From positions 70,440 through 134,439 of the forward strand of contig LUCM01000606.1 of assembly GCA_008360955.1 (NCBI GenBank): 64,000 bases of DNA, in the 5' to 3' direction. Source of the DNA: Fasciolopsis buskii (Eukaryota > Platyhelminthes > Trematoda > Plagiorchiida > Fasciolidae). Shown piece by piece: positions 27,011 through 37,700 of this stretch (its first letter is position 1; each line of letters begins with the position of its first letter). The position numbers were made by a program, and so were the translations under genes. The notes beneath the pieces were generated by a model. That model saw only the letters and a list, made by a program, of their open reading frames with translations. It was not told the DNA's origin and did not search any database.

Positions 27011-28625
27011 TCGGCTTCATGACAAATGAAACCATTTTTGTCAGTCCAGGCAGTATGGTGGTCTTTTGACCGACTCTCGATCACCATTCAACACATCTTC
27101 AAAAATACACTTTGAAATCGGAGAACGACCGTAAACTCGATCGGAATGCATCATTCTATTTTTCCCCTTTGCATTTAACACCTCGATTCAAGGTCCGTTA
27201 CTAAAACTACGCATACGTCGCATAAGAGGCCTACTTGCGGAAAAAGTGGCGCACCAACCGTTAACAATCATCGGATGACAGGTAAGGAATTCATTTCCTT
27301 CCTGGTAGTAAATTTAAGAATTCCGAGTGTTACGGTAGCATGTTATTGGATGAATTCAAAAATACGTGCGTTGGTCTCCGTGGAGATTTCCCTTTGTCGC
27401 TGGATTTTTTTATGTTCGTTATCGCATTCGTCATACGGAGGGTCCCTAAAAATGTGCCACCCGTTATTATCTCCATTATGCCGCGAAGCTGCCTGTCAAT
27501 ACAAAGTTCACCGAAAACCGTTTCTAAGTCAACAAAACAAAATGATTTATTATCTCACTTCACAGATGCCTCAAAGTAATGGGCTGATCTGGCCTTCTGT
27601 TTGGGCAGAAACGCCTCATCCGATATACGACCGCCTGGCGAGATAAGAAAAACCAAGTAACTAGATCTATCTACTTGATCTAATTCCTCTCTTGCATGAA
27701 CAATCTTCGGGTTGAAGGCAATCGATTCTTAAAGCGGAAAATGGAAAAGGCATGGCAAACATATATACTAGTTACAGTTATCCAGTAAAACACGGACAGT
27801 AATACAACGTCATGCAATTTCCTGGACACCGCCGAGACTTATGTGGTGTACCAGAACATGACGTACGTTAATAACAGTGGCAAGAAAAGTATCCTTACAC
27901 GTGCGAGCGGTGGGAAAAACTATAAGTCAAATACTAATGTAAATAACAGGGCGAGATTTCACTAAAAATCGTCAATATTAATGAATGACGCAAGTGAAAA
28001 TTGAACCAAGTTCATTTAGCACACATCCCTTATACGGCCGCAAGCTTGCTGGGTTTCGGCTCGCGTTGTTGTTTTTGTAGTCGTAATTCGAAGATGGCTG
28101 TCCCAGTGCGTGCTGCATACTGGCTACCTAGCTAGCGGGACCTAAAGTAAAAAACAGGAATCTGTTTTGTACAGCTTGCGGCTGTGGTATACTGAAATGG
28201 TCTGCCTTGTGTCATTAACAGGAAAAAAGCCAAGGGGACATTATGTTGATAAGAACGGAAACTGGGGCCTCGTGATGAATTCTTAAGTGTCTTGCAGTGT
28301 ATGTTGAGAATTTATTATTCTCGGTGAAGCCAACATCGATGCTGGTTAGGGGGAAATGGGCTTATCCTTTATATCCCAACAACGGTTTCGTTGTGTAGGC
28401 GTTGACGCTGGCTGATGCACTTACTGTGCCTCGGCTCATGGTAGTTTTTTCTGTTTCTGCATTTTTCATGTCTGTCACAAAGCTCTTTTGAAGACCGCTG
28501 TCTCAGTTCACTCTACAGTCATCCGTTCAATTTCGGCTTAAAAGCCGTAGGTCACCATACGCACACCTTGGGCCTAGACGGTTTGTCGTCGACGAAGAAT
28601 GAATTCATGTGGTCAAAATAACGAC
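27011..28625. other. Unassigned sequence
   Basis: The ORF 27,275-27,646 plus (123 codons) and its overlapping frame 27,340-27,579 show no family signature. Nothing else is recognised. The end of the CR1-type fragment cannot be followed past about 27,010. Confidence 0.4.
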
Positions 28626-28627
28626 AG

Positions 28628-28750
28628 GTAATGATCAAGAGGTTAAGTTCATGGATTCCGGGAGTGAGGGCCGCTGGTTCGAATCTTCCCACAGCCGATC
28701 AACTTTCCCACTTGCAAGCGTTCTGATGGCCCCGGCCCATTTCTTGAAGA
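28628..28750 (+). repeat. Putative tRNA-derived SINE, head region
   Basis: TAATGATCAAGAGGTTAAG (from 28,629) resembles a pol III A box, and GGTTCGAATCT at 28,676-28,686 is a near-perfect B box. Spacing is about 47 bases, as in tRNA genes and tRNA-derived SINEs. The minus-strand unit at 48.9 kb shares the TAATGATC start, the B box and a CCGATCA just after it. No folded tRNA with an anticodon arm was recognised, so a SINE rather than a functional tRNA gene is proposed. The 3' end is not determined. Confidence 0.42.
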
Positions 28751-29785
28751 ACAATGCACTTTCATTCCATTAATCAAGGAGACAAAAATGTAAAAGAAAA
28801 GTGAATACAAACTGGATATGGCACGATAAGTAATGCCCGACAAAAGAAAGCACAAAAGCCACAAGAAATTTTATGACGGGGCAGTGCGCGCATGGTCTGG
28901 GAGAGATATATTGAAGGGAAATTCAGGTTGAGAACACAAAGAGTGTAATATGCTAGGCAATTATTAGGATGTGACTGATAGGAATGGCGAAAATGGAAAG
29001 AAGTTCTGCAATCGTGCAAAGGTATTAGACATGGATGAGATTTGTTGCAAGTGTAAGCTTTTAAATTTCAGCTCAGGGCAACAATGGAGAAATTGGGGGA
29101 AAAACAGTGTCAACTAGCTGATGGTGGAAAAGACGGAGTCGATGCAACGTTTCGTGCACAAGCATGTCGCAAACTAATAGTGAATCAGAACGTTGATGGG
29201 TCTGTAACCAAGACGATCCAAGTCATGTGACCCTAATGAAATAGTTCAGAGACTGGTTCGTGCGGTACCTTACTAAGGTTAAGAAGGTGATGAGTCAAAT
29301 TACGTTAATGACTAACCTAGGTCTTGGAGTGAGTAATCCGAAAAACGAATCGGTTGAAATTACTAGTCAAGGGGTGGAGGTGTATAAACGTCACCAGGTG
29401 GTGAGATGCACCGAAGATGTGGATCATAATCTTCAGAACTCGGAACCTATTTCTTTTGAGGCATAAGAGAGAAGGAAACATCGCTTTGTGGACCGTGAGA
29501 AGTTTCTTGACTTCTGCCGGAATTTGGCCAAAGAGTCGGAGTAACGAACGTGGAGCAGTAACCTGTTTACATGGCTTCCTTTAAATTACGTGTAAAAAAC
29601 TGTTCTCACGAGGCGATTCTGTATGGAGAACAGGCAGAGAGAAAGTCCTGTCTCATTGTTTAAGAACAGGTTTCAGTGAAATTTATTCTATGGGCAGCTA
29701 CTAAGTGACTGATTATTTTGTGGACAAGGTACCCATATCTTTGAGCTGCCGAAGCCACATATGGTCCAGTTGGAACGGTTCGCAT
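28751..29785. other. Unassigned sequence
   Basis: No gene recognised; ORFs are under 85 codons. The first part may be the body of the SINE-like unit. Confidence 0.4.
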
Positions 29786-30213
29786 TGTTCACATGAGGGA
29801 ATACACCGCCTTGTTGTTTAGTAAAAGAACTCAATATTTTTAATGGCAACTGCTGCCGAGATCAGAATATTGGAGTTAATGGAAGTTCCGAATTCCATGA
29901 GAGGTCTGACGTGCGTCGTGTGGGCTAGAAGTCCTTTTTGTAATTCGAGTAACCATTTGTTTGGCTCTCGCTACTTGATATAAGCACGTTCGAAGTAAAT
30001 TGAAGGAGAGGGCGTAGTGCAACCCAAGGTCATTTATTTGGGATCGTATGCTTGTCCAAGATGAAAATACCCGGAGATGGGAAACACTTGAATGAAAGTT
30101 AAGTGCTTTTGGTGGCAGAAAATTGTATCGACTAAGATGAGCACCAGCGGTTAGGAGAACTCAAGTCATCTGATAGAGTGGACGAGGATAGATAGGTCTG
30201 TGTGATCAAATGC

Positions 30214-30405
30214 TTAGGGTATCTTGATATCGTTGGCAAAGATGAGTGGGCTGCCATGGTATACGGAGGCAAATATGTCGTACATGAGAAAGAGCACGGG
30301 CCCTAGAACGCTACCTTGAATAGCGCAACCAGTAATCGAATGAGGAGCTGATAGATGGCCATCGACACCAACCATCTGAGAGCGGCCCGTTAGATAGGTG
30401 GACAA
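30214..30405 (-). pseudogene. CR1-type RT core, longest open piece
   Basis: This 63-codon open stretch carries YLTGRSQMVGVDG, the motif B block IQGSVLGPVLFLMY and FANDIKIP. In active CR1/Jockey-type enzymes the last block is FADDIKI, where the two aspartates bind the catalytic metals. Here the first aspartate is asparagine (A-N-D), and the YINDLP stretch after motif B is shortened to YDIFASVY. Both changes argue against activity. The strand upstream shifts frame between motif A (about 30,480) and this piece. Confidence 0.8.
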
Positions 30406-31614
30406 CCAGGAGGAGGATGGGTGATCTCAAAGGTGCAAACTTTGGGGGTAAGATGTGTATAGAGCAGGCAATCGAGAACCTTCGTCACATCAAGGTAGAC
30501 TAGAGTAATTGACCTGCCGTTATAGCAAGACAAATTAAAATCAACAAGAAAATAGAAGTTTCAAGTGTCGCAGGATCTCACCTCAACAAATTCGCAATGA
30601 ATGTCAAGCAACAGATGGATTGAGAGAACAGTGGTGTAGTTAAAAATTGGCTACCCCCTTCACGATTCTGCAGATGCCGGACGTGCGGCTGATGAGTTGG
30701 TAGTTTTCTGATACGCCGAGAGAGCTCTTATGTTTGTATAATAGCTGGTGACGGAAGTCTACTAATGAGTGGGTACTGTACTGTTTTCCACTAATAGGGT
30801 GAGTAGTGAAAAAGTGAAGGGTGATGCCTGGGCCACCTAGGTAAACAAGCCCCGAGTGGATGCCACCGGGCACGAGACACGGAAAAATGAATTTACTGCG
30901 GCAGTGAGTCTTCTAATGCAGGCTTTACAAGGTTCAGTGACAGAAAGTTTGCGGTTTACGAGAAGAGAGTGAAGGGAGACAGGGACGATGCTCTGGGAGA
31001 GAAGGAAGAAACGAAGTGGTGGTCAAACAACTCTGTTTTTTATTGGGTTTCAGCTTTTGGCCACCATTAGGCACGAATTTCGGTAACTCCGACGAGTCAT
31101 ACGTGCACCTCATCGACATAAGTGCGGGGATCTCTTCCTGTTTATTTGGTTGGTAGAGCATATTCAGTTCGTGGTAAGACTGGGGACTTATTTAACTTGT
31201 GAGTGGGCGGTTTGAGCAAAAATTATCCAGTAAGGAGAAACCTGCTTTGGAGAGCGACAAGCCGATGATGTCTGGGCCAGAGCTTTTGGCCGCCAGACAA
31301 GGTGAGAATATGTGGGAAGGAAAAAGTTGTTATGTAGAGAGCCAGTCACTGACTGGGTGTTTGGGATAGGGCTGAAATCGCTCAAGTTCAAAGCGCTTGT
31401 TGGTGAGATTGACGTTGAGTTGGCACTGGGACAGCGCCTAAGTGGGGCGTTTTGTTGTGGGTCTAGGTGTGCGGGGAAGCACAAAGCTGAATATTACAGC
31501 TTTCTAGTCACTCTGTTTTAAGTTTTCTGGTGCAGCAATACTGATTTCAGTTATATTGAAGGAGAAGAGTAAACTAAGATAACTGTACCCAGCCTAGGTT
31601 TCTAACATCCTAGG

Positions 31615-31800
31615 ATGCACACGAGATGAACTTCTGGATGGCATTAGGGGCATGGGGTGATGACCACTATAGTTTAGGAAGATTGAAGTCACCGATATAA
31701 TTTTAGCTGATGATGGATGGTCTGGTGCAAAACCAAATGAAGCAATAGTACAGTCCACCCACTGAAAGCCACCTACAGGAGGACGGTAGGTGAAAGCGTT
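31615..31800 (-). pseudogene. CR1-type apurinic endonuclease-like domain fragment
   Basis: The minus strand gives FTYRPPVGGFQWVDCTI, then after a frameshift IGDFNLPKL, stop, WSSPHAPNAIQKFISCAS. YRPP and GDFN.P are hallmark motifs of the endonuclease of CR1/Jockey-type LINEs; the D and N of GDFN are active-site residues in the family. The enzyme nicks target DNA to start insertion. At least one frameshift and one stop (TAG replacing the residue after KL) break this copy. Confidence 0.8.
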
Positions 31801-32080
31801 AATTATTTCGCGATTTTCTATTGACAGTGATAATTATAAGGATTTAATACTATTTTAATGTGGTTTGATAGCTGATCTGAGCAGAAACTGAGTGCTCTGT
31901 GTAGGCGATCCATCCTCCACCATGTGCCAGGGTTGAAAACGGCTTGAAAGCCGGTCAAGTAGTAGTGATTAACGGAGAAGTCTACGACAACAACATTTTG
32001 GTTGCTGAAATTACGTCGGCAGAATCAACTTTGCTTGCTTAAGACCTGGAGTTAATGAGTAGATGTGAGTATGTTCCTAC

Positions 32081-34375
32081 GTGGGTATTTCAGGATAAAA
32101 TACAACCTGTGGGGTTTCTGTTAGACAGAAAGAGCGCAGGGAGTATACGTGCGTTTCCCGGGGGGTGGATGGTGGCGGAAAATGCATTAAGCATGGCCAA
32201 AGGCAAAGGGAGTAATCTGCAGCTGCTGTGAAGCAAAAAGAGTCGAAGGTGCGGGACCGTTTTGAGTGATAACCAGTGTTGCTTGATGAAATATTTGCAG
32301 TCGTGTTACTGCGACCCTCGGGATGGTCTGGATGGAGATGTTTCCCAGGAGAAAAGGATCAATTTCAGGAAAAAATATAGAGTAAAAAGTAACCTGGCAG
32401 AGAGCAATGAGATGCGGGACGAGTGGGCCAGTACGGGTATTACGAGTTGGCGGTAGACTGGTAAGCAACGGATGGATGGAAACTCATGAGAGGCGGTGGC
32501 ACTGGAGTCATATGGATAAGGCGAGAGAGCGCACTGGATTCTCAGCTACTTCCATTCCCGTGGTTCGTAAATGGAGATCGTAGGACTGAGATAATAGAAG
32601 AGCAGCTGGCATGTAGGTAGTCGGTGGTGGCGGGGATGGAGTAATTAAAACCGCTCGCAGTGGGCAGTAAGGAACCAGTAATTTGAGGATTTCCAGAGTT
32701 CCTTAATGTAGGGGAGAATTTAGTTCGATAGTTGTCGACTTTAAGTCGGTAGCTGAGGCCGTGGATAGGAGCTGGGGCTGGTAGGAGAAGTAGAAACAGA
32801 AGGGCAAGATATAACGTTACCTTCCCCTAGGAGGCTTAAATCTTTTCCGGGACACTTCCTCTCGCTGGGAGGCTAACGGTTTTGCCCGTGAATTTGAAGG
32901 AGTGTTAGGCGTCTCTGAGTCATGAAGCTTCTGGAACGGCCTACTTGGAGAGCAGACAAGTTACCAAGGCTGATTAGAGAGTGACGAGTTTTTCGCCAGC
33001 TCCAAAGTTGCGTGCGGTGTCAGGTAACGAAAAGTGGGATCGTTTGCTTGGTGGTTGGGTGGGGGAGGGTGAACTGGTCAGATCAAGGTCAACTGACGTC
33101 AGCTGCGCCAAAGGATTGCAAGCGACAACGATTGTGAAATCCTTATGGGACTCCGAACCAGAGTAGGATGAATTGGCGGTGGCGAAGATAAGGGTGGTAC
33201 CAGAATAATTGCAGATCTTCAAAGCCCTTTTTCGTAGGAGTATTTCAATTCTCATAAAAGCGGTTTTCTTAGCAATTGTCCATCAGCTGCCGATGAACTA
33301 TCTGGCCGTAAGTTCAGCTGAGAATCGAAACAGCAAGCAGCAGCCTCGTGAAAGTGCACTGGTGGGTGTTTATGCCACATGTTGGGAATTCGTGGTTTAA
33401 CCATTTTAAGAGACACAAACCAATATATAGAATGCGACGACATTTTTTCTTGTACCGAAGTGTTTTCGGCTTTCAGTGCCAGCAGAGTCCAAAGCAGACA
33501 AGGCTAATTTTTCAGAACCGGGGTAGCCTGGGATTTCTTTGACGTTAACATTCAGATGCAAGCACAAGATAGTGTCTTCTGATGTGTGGGTCGAATATCA
33601 CTCAGTGAAAGCTGGCGGATTTCCTGCGAGCCGCCTTACAAGGTTTTACGACAGCCACGGAGCATAAGATGGCTTAATTGTCATTTACCGTGTTCCGGTT
33701 CTCGCTTATTGTGGAGGGTCCGTTTTTGCATAAACCACAGGGACTAGCATGATTTGCGCATCATCTCGCTTAAAGTGATATGAGCTGTTGCTAAAGAAAA
33801 GCAGCTGAAGGCAGAGGAAGTGCTTGCGAGTTATTTTCTTCATGAAGCTTTTGGTTAATCGAAATGGAATGCAGGCGAGACTAGAGGATATAAAGATGTT
33901 CCTGAGTAGTCCCCACAAAAACAGCCTTTACAAGTACTCTGAAGTCTTGATTAATTTTATGCAGTTGTTTGAATGTCATTTAGATGGACTCAGAACGCAC
34001 GAGACTGTATCATGGAGCAGATAGCATATGCCTGATAATATACCAAGGATTCATGCTTCAATGAATATACTTACCGTGGAAACTTAGGTAATCAGAGCTG
34101 TTTTCTGTTTGCATCCAACTATCAACAACGGGGCAAGGGTAATTTGGATAAAGGAACTCCTACAAACTTTCACCTTGTCAGGGGAGATTAATCAGCGATT
34201 ACTTCAAGCCAACAATAACACGAAGGGTTAAGAAATATTAAATGACAAACAATCGGAAATGACTCAAACAATTCCGAAGTAGCGAGTTCTCTTTGTGTAG
34301 GAGAGTTAAAATGGTGCAATTAAACAACAAATTGGGTGTTGCACCCACGCCAAAAATTAGATTCTAGGTGAGTCC
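32081..34375. other. Unassigned sequence upstream of the minus-strand LINE
   Basis: On the minus strand this is where an ORF1 of the CR1-type element would sit. Minus-strand ORFs 32,187-32,468 and 32,974-33,255 (93 codons each, proline- and serine-rich) could be remains of it, but I see no zinc finger or other diagnostic motif. The plus strand is unrecognised. Confidence 0.35.
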
Positions 34376-34379
34376 AGAC

Positions 34380-34790
34380 TGCCAAAGTCAAATCCCTATG
34401 CAAAACAGTAGCGCGCCCTCACTTAGAATGTGCAATACAAGCTTGGGCGCCCCCTTGATTCTGAATAAACTAATCTTAGAAAACGTCCAATGGCGTTACA
34501 AACTTCGTATTTGCATTTGCTGTCGCAAATGGCTCGGGGGGCGGACTCATCATTACCATCAAGTTACTGCGGGGACTGTAAAGGAGAGCAATCCTACTGG
34601 TCATTTACCACGAAAACCCACTCATACGAGGGCATATGAAGAATTTGTAAAGGCCAAAATCCCTGAAAAACATCAGGAACTGGACTTCTCCTACCGACAG
34701 GCAGTCGCCGATTTTCTTTCGGTCGAGGCGGATCATGCAATCTTTCAACTCCTAGACATCCGGCGATATTGATCTCGTTGTCTGTATAAA
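34380..34790 (+). pseudogene. CR1-type LINE, C-terminal end of reverse transcriptase
   Basis: One frame gives KTVARPHLECAIQAWAPP (34,400-34,456), the next frame LNKLILENVQWR. Together they match LYKTLVRPHLEYAIQAWAPYL......LE.VQRRAT of CR1-type RTs. Further on come LIRGHMKNL and FSYRQAVADF, matching LRGH..KL and FF.YRVV..WN near the protein end. The order and spacing are correct. Two or more frameshifts and a stop are needed to read it through, so it is a decayed fragment. Part of it (34,705-34,785) recurs at 42,215-42,300. Confidence 0.65.
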
Positions 34791-37700
34791 CCGCTCGTGG
34801 TGTACGTCGTTTTTCTGTGAAGCTCGTGAGGATCTTTGTGAGATGCAGTGTCTAGCCTAAATGCATCCTCGATATGTATCGTTTTGGTTTGTACTCAGTC
34901 GACTGGATAACATTTCTTCTAGAACTGCTGGGTTTCGTCGAGCTCAGTTGGGACCGAAACAATCCAGGCCCGCGGAGGAGAGGCCCCATCGTTCTTTCTC
35001 CATACGATACAAACGGAGCGGAGCCTTCGGTTTCTGACCGATAAGCGTGGTCACCCTGCTTCATATTGCACGCTTTCCTATCACTGTGTTCGCGATATTA
35101 TTCCCCTTCAAGATCCCAGACTTTTATCGGCTAGCTGATAGGACGTGCAAGGTGCCCGTGTGACCTCCCTCTCTCTGTGATATTGGGTGATTATTAGGTC
35201 TCCCATCGAATAACGGCTGTGCATATTTGCCTGATGTTTGTGGTCCTCGGGGCAGTTGGTATACACCAGCAAAATGCACATAACCAATAACCATCAAACA
35301 AAGCTTCCGTAACCAGTGTAGTTTATTCCAGCTTCTTTTCCACTTCATGTCGCCGAATAACTCCCCTTGCACCATCCGCATAACTCTGAGTCCTGCTTCG
35401 TTCACTTCCGTTAGTGGCAAGACAATTGATTCGCCACAAGATCAATTCTGGAGAAACGAATAAATTGGATGTAAAACAAGAAGCAAATCACCGACACCAC
35501 AGGCTTCATCAGCCTTAAACAGTGAGTGTCGCCGCCCAAGTTGCTCTCAGTTTGAGCATAAACCCACGGCCCGTTCTTTTCTCATTTCCGTGCCAATGGG
35601 GGGAAGGCAAAGCCCCAGGAGTTTGGAACAGACATTTAATTATGCGAGAACATCGAACCAACTAACCGAACGTTTTGCTCTCGAACTTGTTGGGCCTTGA
35701 TGCTAGGTCGGAGACGTTCCCTTCTGAGTGAACGTGTCTCCGATGTGGCACATTAGTGAGTGATGCCAAAATGGTTGGCTACAAAAGCACATTAAGTGTG
35801 ACAATAGTTGAGCTTGTGCGATGCCAAACGTCTCGGAAATTATATGACAGGGCCCTTTCCGCTACCTCTTCATCCTTTATCCCGAAAACCACCGCCGCGA
35901 GCGCTAGCCGAGGTATGGTCACAGGTCATACTGGCGTCATCTTAGATTTATTGAGTAACAGGACATTAAAAATCGACTTTTCCGCGGACATCAGCCATGC
36001 GTGAGCTACTGGGTCATACAACAAGCACGAATCAATCGACTCAGCATCAACGTTTTACTTAACAAGCTTGTTGCTATCCTAATAATCCCAGCACTTTTCA
36101 GGAACTTAAACCAGCCCCTAAGGAAGCAAAATCCATCTGGGACTGGTCTCAACCCAGGCCACACTTGCACAATTTCGGATGCAGTTCCTTTGCGAGGCAC
36201 AGCGTTGCCAACACCCTTAATGGATCAGACAAGGACGACACTACTGAGATAATAGCTCTCCTGGTTTACCTAGTGGCTCGAAGAAAAAGGTGAACTCGCC
36301 ACTAGTCCTATACCACAAACATCTAATACTCTTAGAGATGCCGCTGCAGCCGACCAGAGTCGTACTACGGGATTGCTGAGGTCTCCGTCTGCAAACATCG
36401 GTAACTTTTGGCGATTTGGAGGTCCGTCTTCTAAAACTAGATCCTCCATAGGCCAATAATGCCCTGGTGGTCCTCGCAAATGTGGCCGCCGCGATACTAG
36501 TCGGGGAAGATGCTGGAAAATCATCGGCACAGAAACTCGTCATTAACTCCCCTGGCAGTCCTCGTCTCGGCTGGTGCCAAAAAATTCAGCAACTCAAGAT
36601 ATATTTGACACAAAGGATCAGACCTCAGCCCTTTGGGATGCACTTCTATGCAGTATCATTAGGGATCCCTAGTGAGGTCACTTTCAGACCATCACAGAAA
36701 CCTCAGAACCCCTTGGCCTCATTCGAGCACTCTTGGTTGAATGAGCATTTCTTCTGTGTGCAAGAGAATATGTGCCGCACCCGTTCCCAGAATGCAACGG
36801 GATTCCCACTGAATCCCTGGTGGTACAACATATCAGTCTCCTGGTTTCTTTAGTTTATTACTAAGTGACGTTGCAAGTACCAACGCAGATGGATTTGCCC
36901 TGGTAGCCCAACATGAGGAACGCACAAGGCGCAGAACTTTGAGATAGTTTTCTCCGTTTCCGTGCACCGAACTCGAAACTCATCACTAGTTACCAGCCAA
37001 GTGAAAGGGATACGAACGGCGTAAGTGATGACGGTCACCTAGACTCAGATACAGCACCAGAAGTGCCTCAGATATAAGGGATCCAGTGACTAAGAGCAAC
37101 TCACTGTAGCTAGAGATGACAAATTTGATATTAGCCACATTTTTTAGTCTTTGGGAGAAACCAGGCTTGTCATAGTTTCGACGGGGACTTGGTTATCACT
37201 GTCCCTTATACGGGAGTCGAATTCGTGCTACCGACGGGTAAAACCCAAAACCCGATACCAGTTGATCCACCGAGCATTGTGATCAATTCAAAGAAGTTAA
37301 GCGTCTAATCTTGGACAAGTCTAATGTCGGATCCTTCATTAAGACGCAGCTTATGGCCTTTTTACGCGTCCATCCTTCTCGGCCCATTGGTTCACGCCCT
37401 TGAGAATGGTGCAGTTGTCCACGGTGCTTGGCTGCGACATGTCCGTGCAAAGAGGTTGACGATGTCTTCTACTACAATGGGCAACTAATCAGCTATTGTC
37501 AGTCCAACATATGTAGTGGCACCAATCTTTCGGAGAAAATTGATTAATTTCGTACATCATTTTCTTCAGGATCTTATTCGACGCTCGGTAACAATTTTGT
37601 CACGCTTGTTTTGTCGCACACGAGATCTGTAGGTCTACACTCGTGGTACAATTTTCTTCTTCAAATCTTTCCGACCATAAGGAATCTGTTTTGGCTTACC

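Larger units (their letters stand above)
29790..32080 (-). mobile_element. Decayed CR1-type LINE with endonuclease and reverse transcriptase
   Basis: Read on the minus strand, the domains come in the right order. Endonuclease start: INSRS then SKVDS, near 32,055. After a frameshift RRNFSNQNVVVVDF, about 32,015-31,975. YRPPVGGF at 31,795-31,763. GDFNLPKL, stop, WSSPHAPNAIQKFIS at about 31,690-31,620. Then the RT: ENYQLISRTSGICRI (30,715-30,660), motif A as ITLVYLDVTKVLD (30,512-30,470), YLTGRSQMVGVDG, motif B as IQGSVLGPVLFLMY, FANDIKIP for the FADDIKI box (30,405-30,214), and VRPLMEFG near 29,905. The span of 2.3 kb is close to the endonuclease-RT length of such elements. Many frameshifts and stops are present. 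ORF1, if it existed, would lie above 32.1 kb but is not recognisable. Confidence 0.8.
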
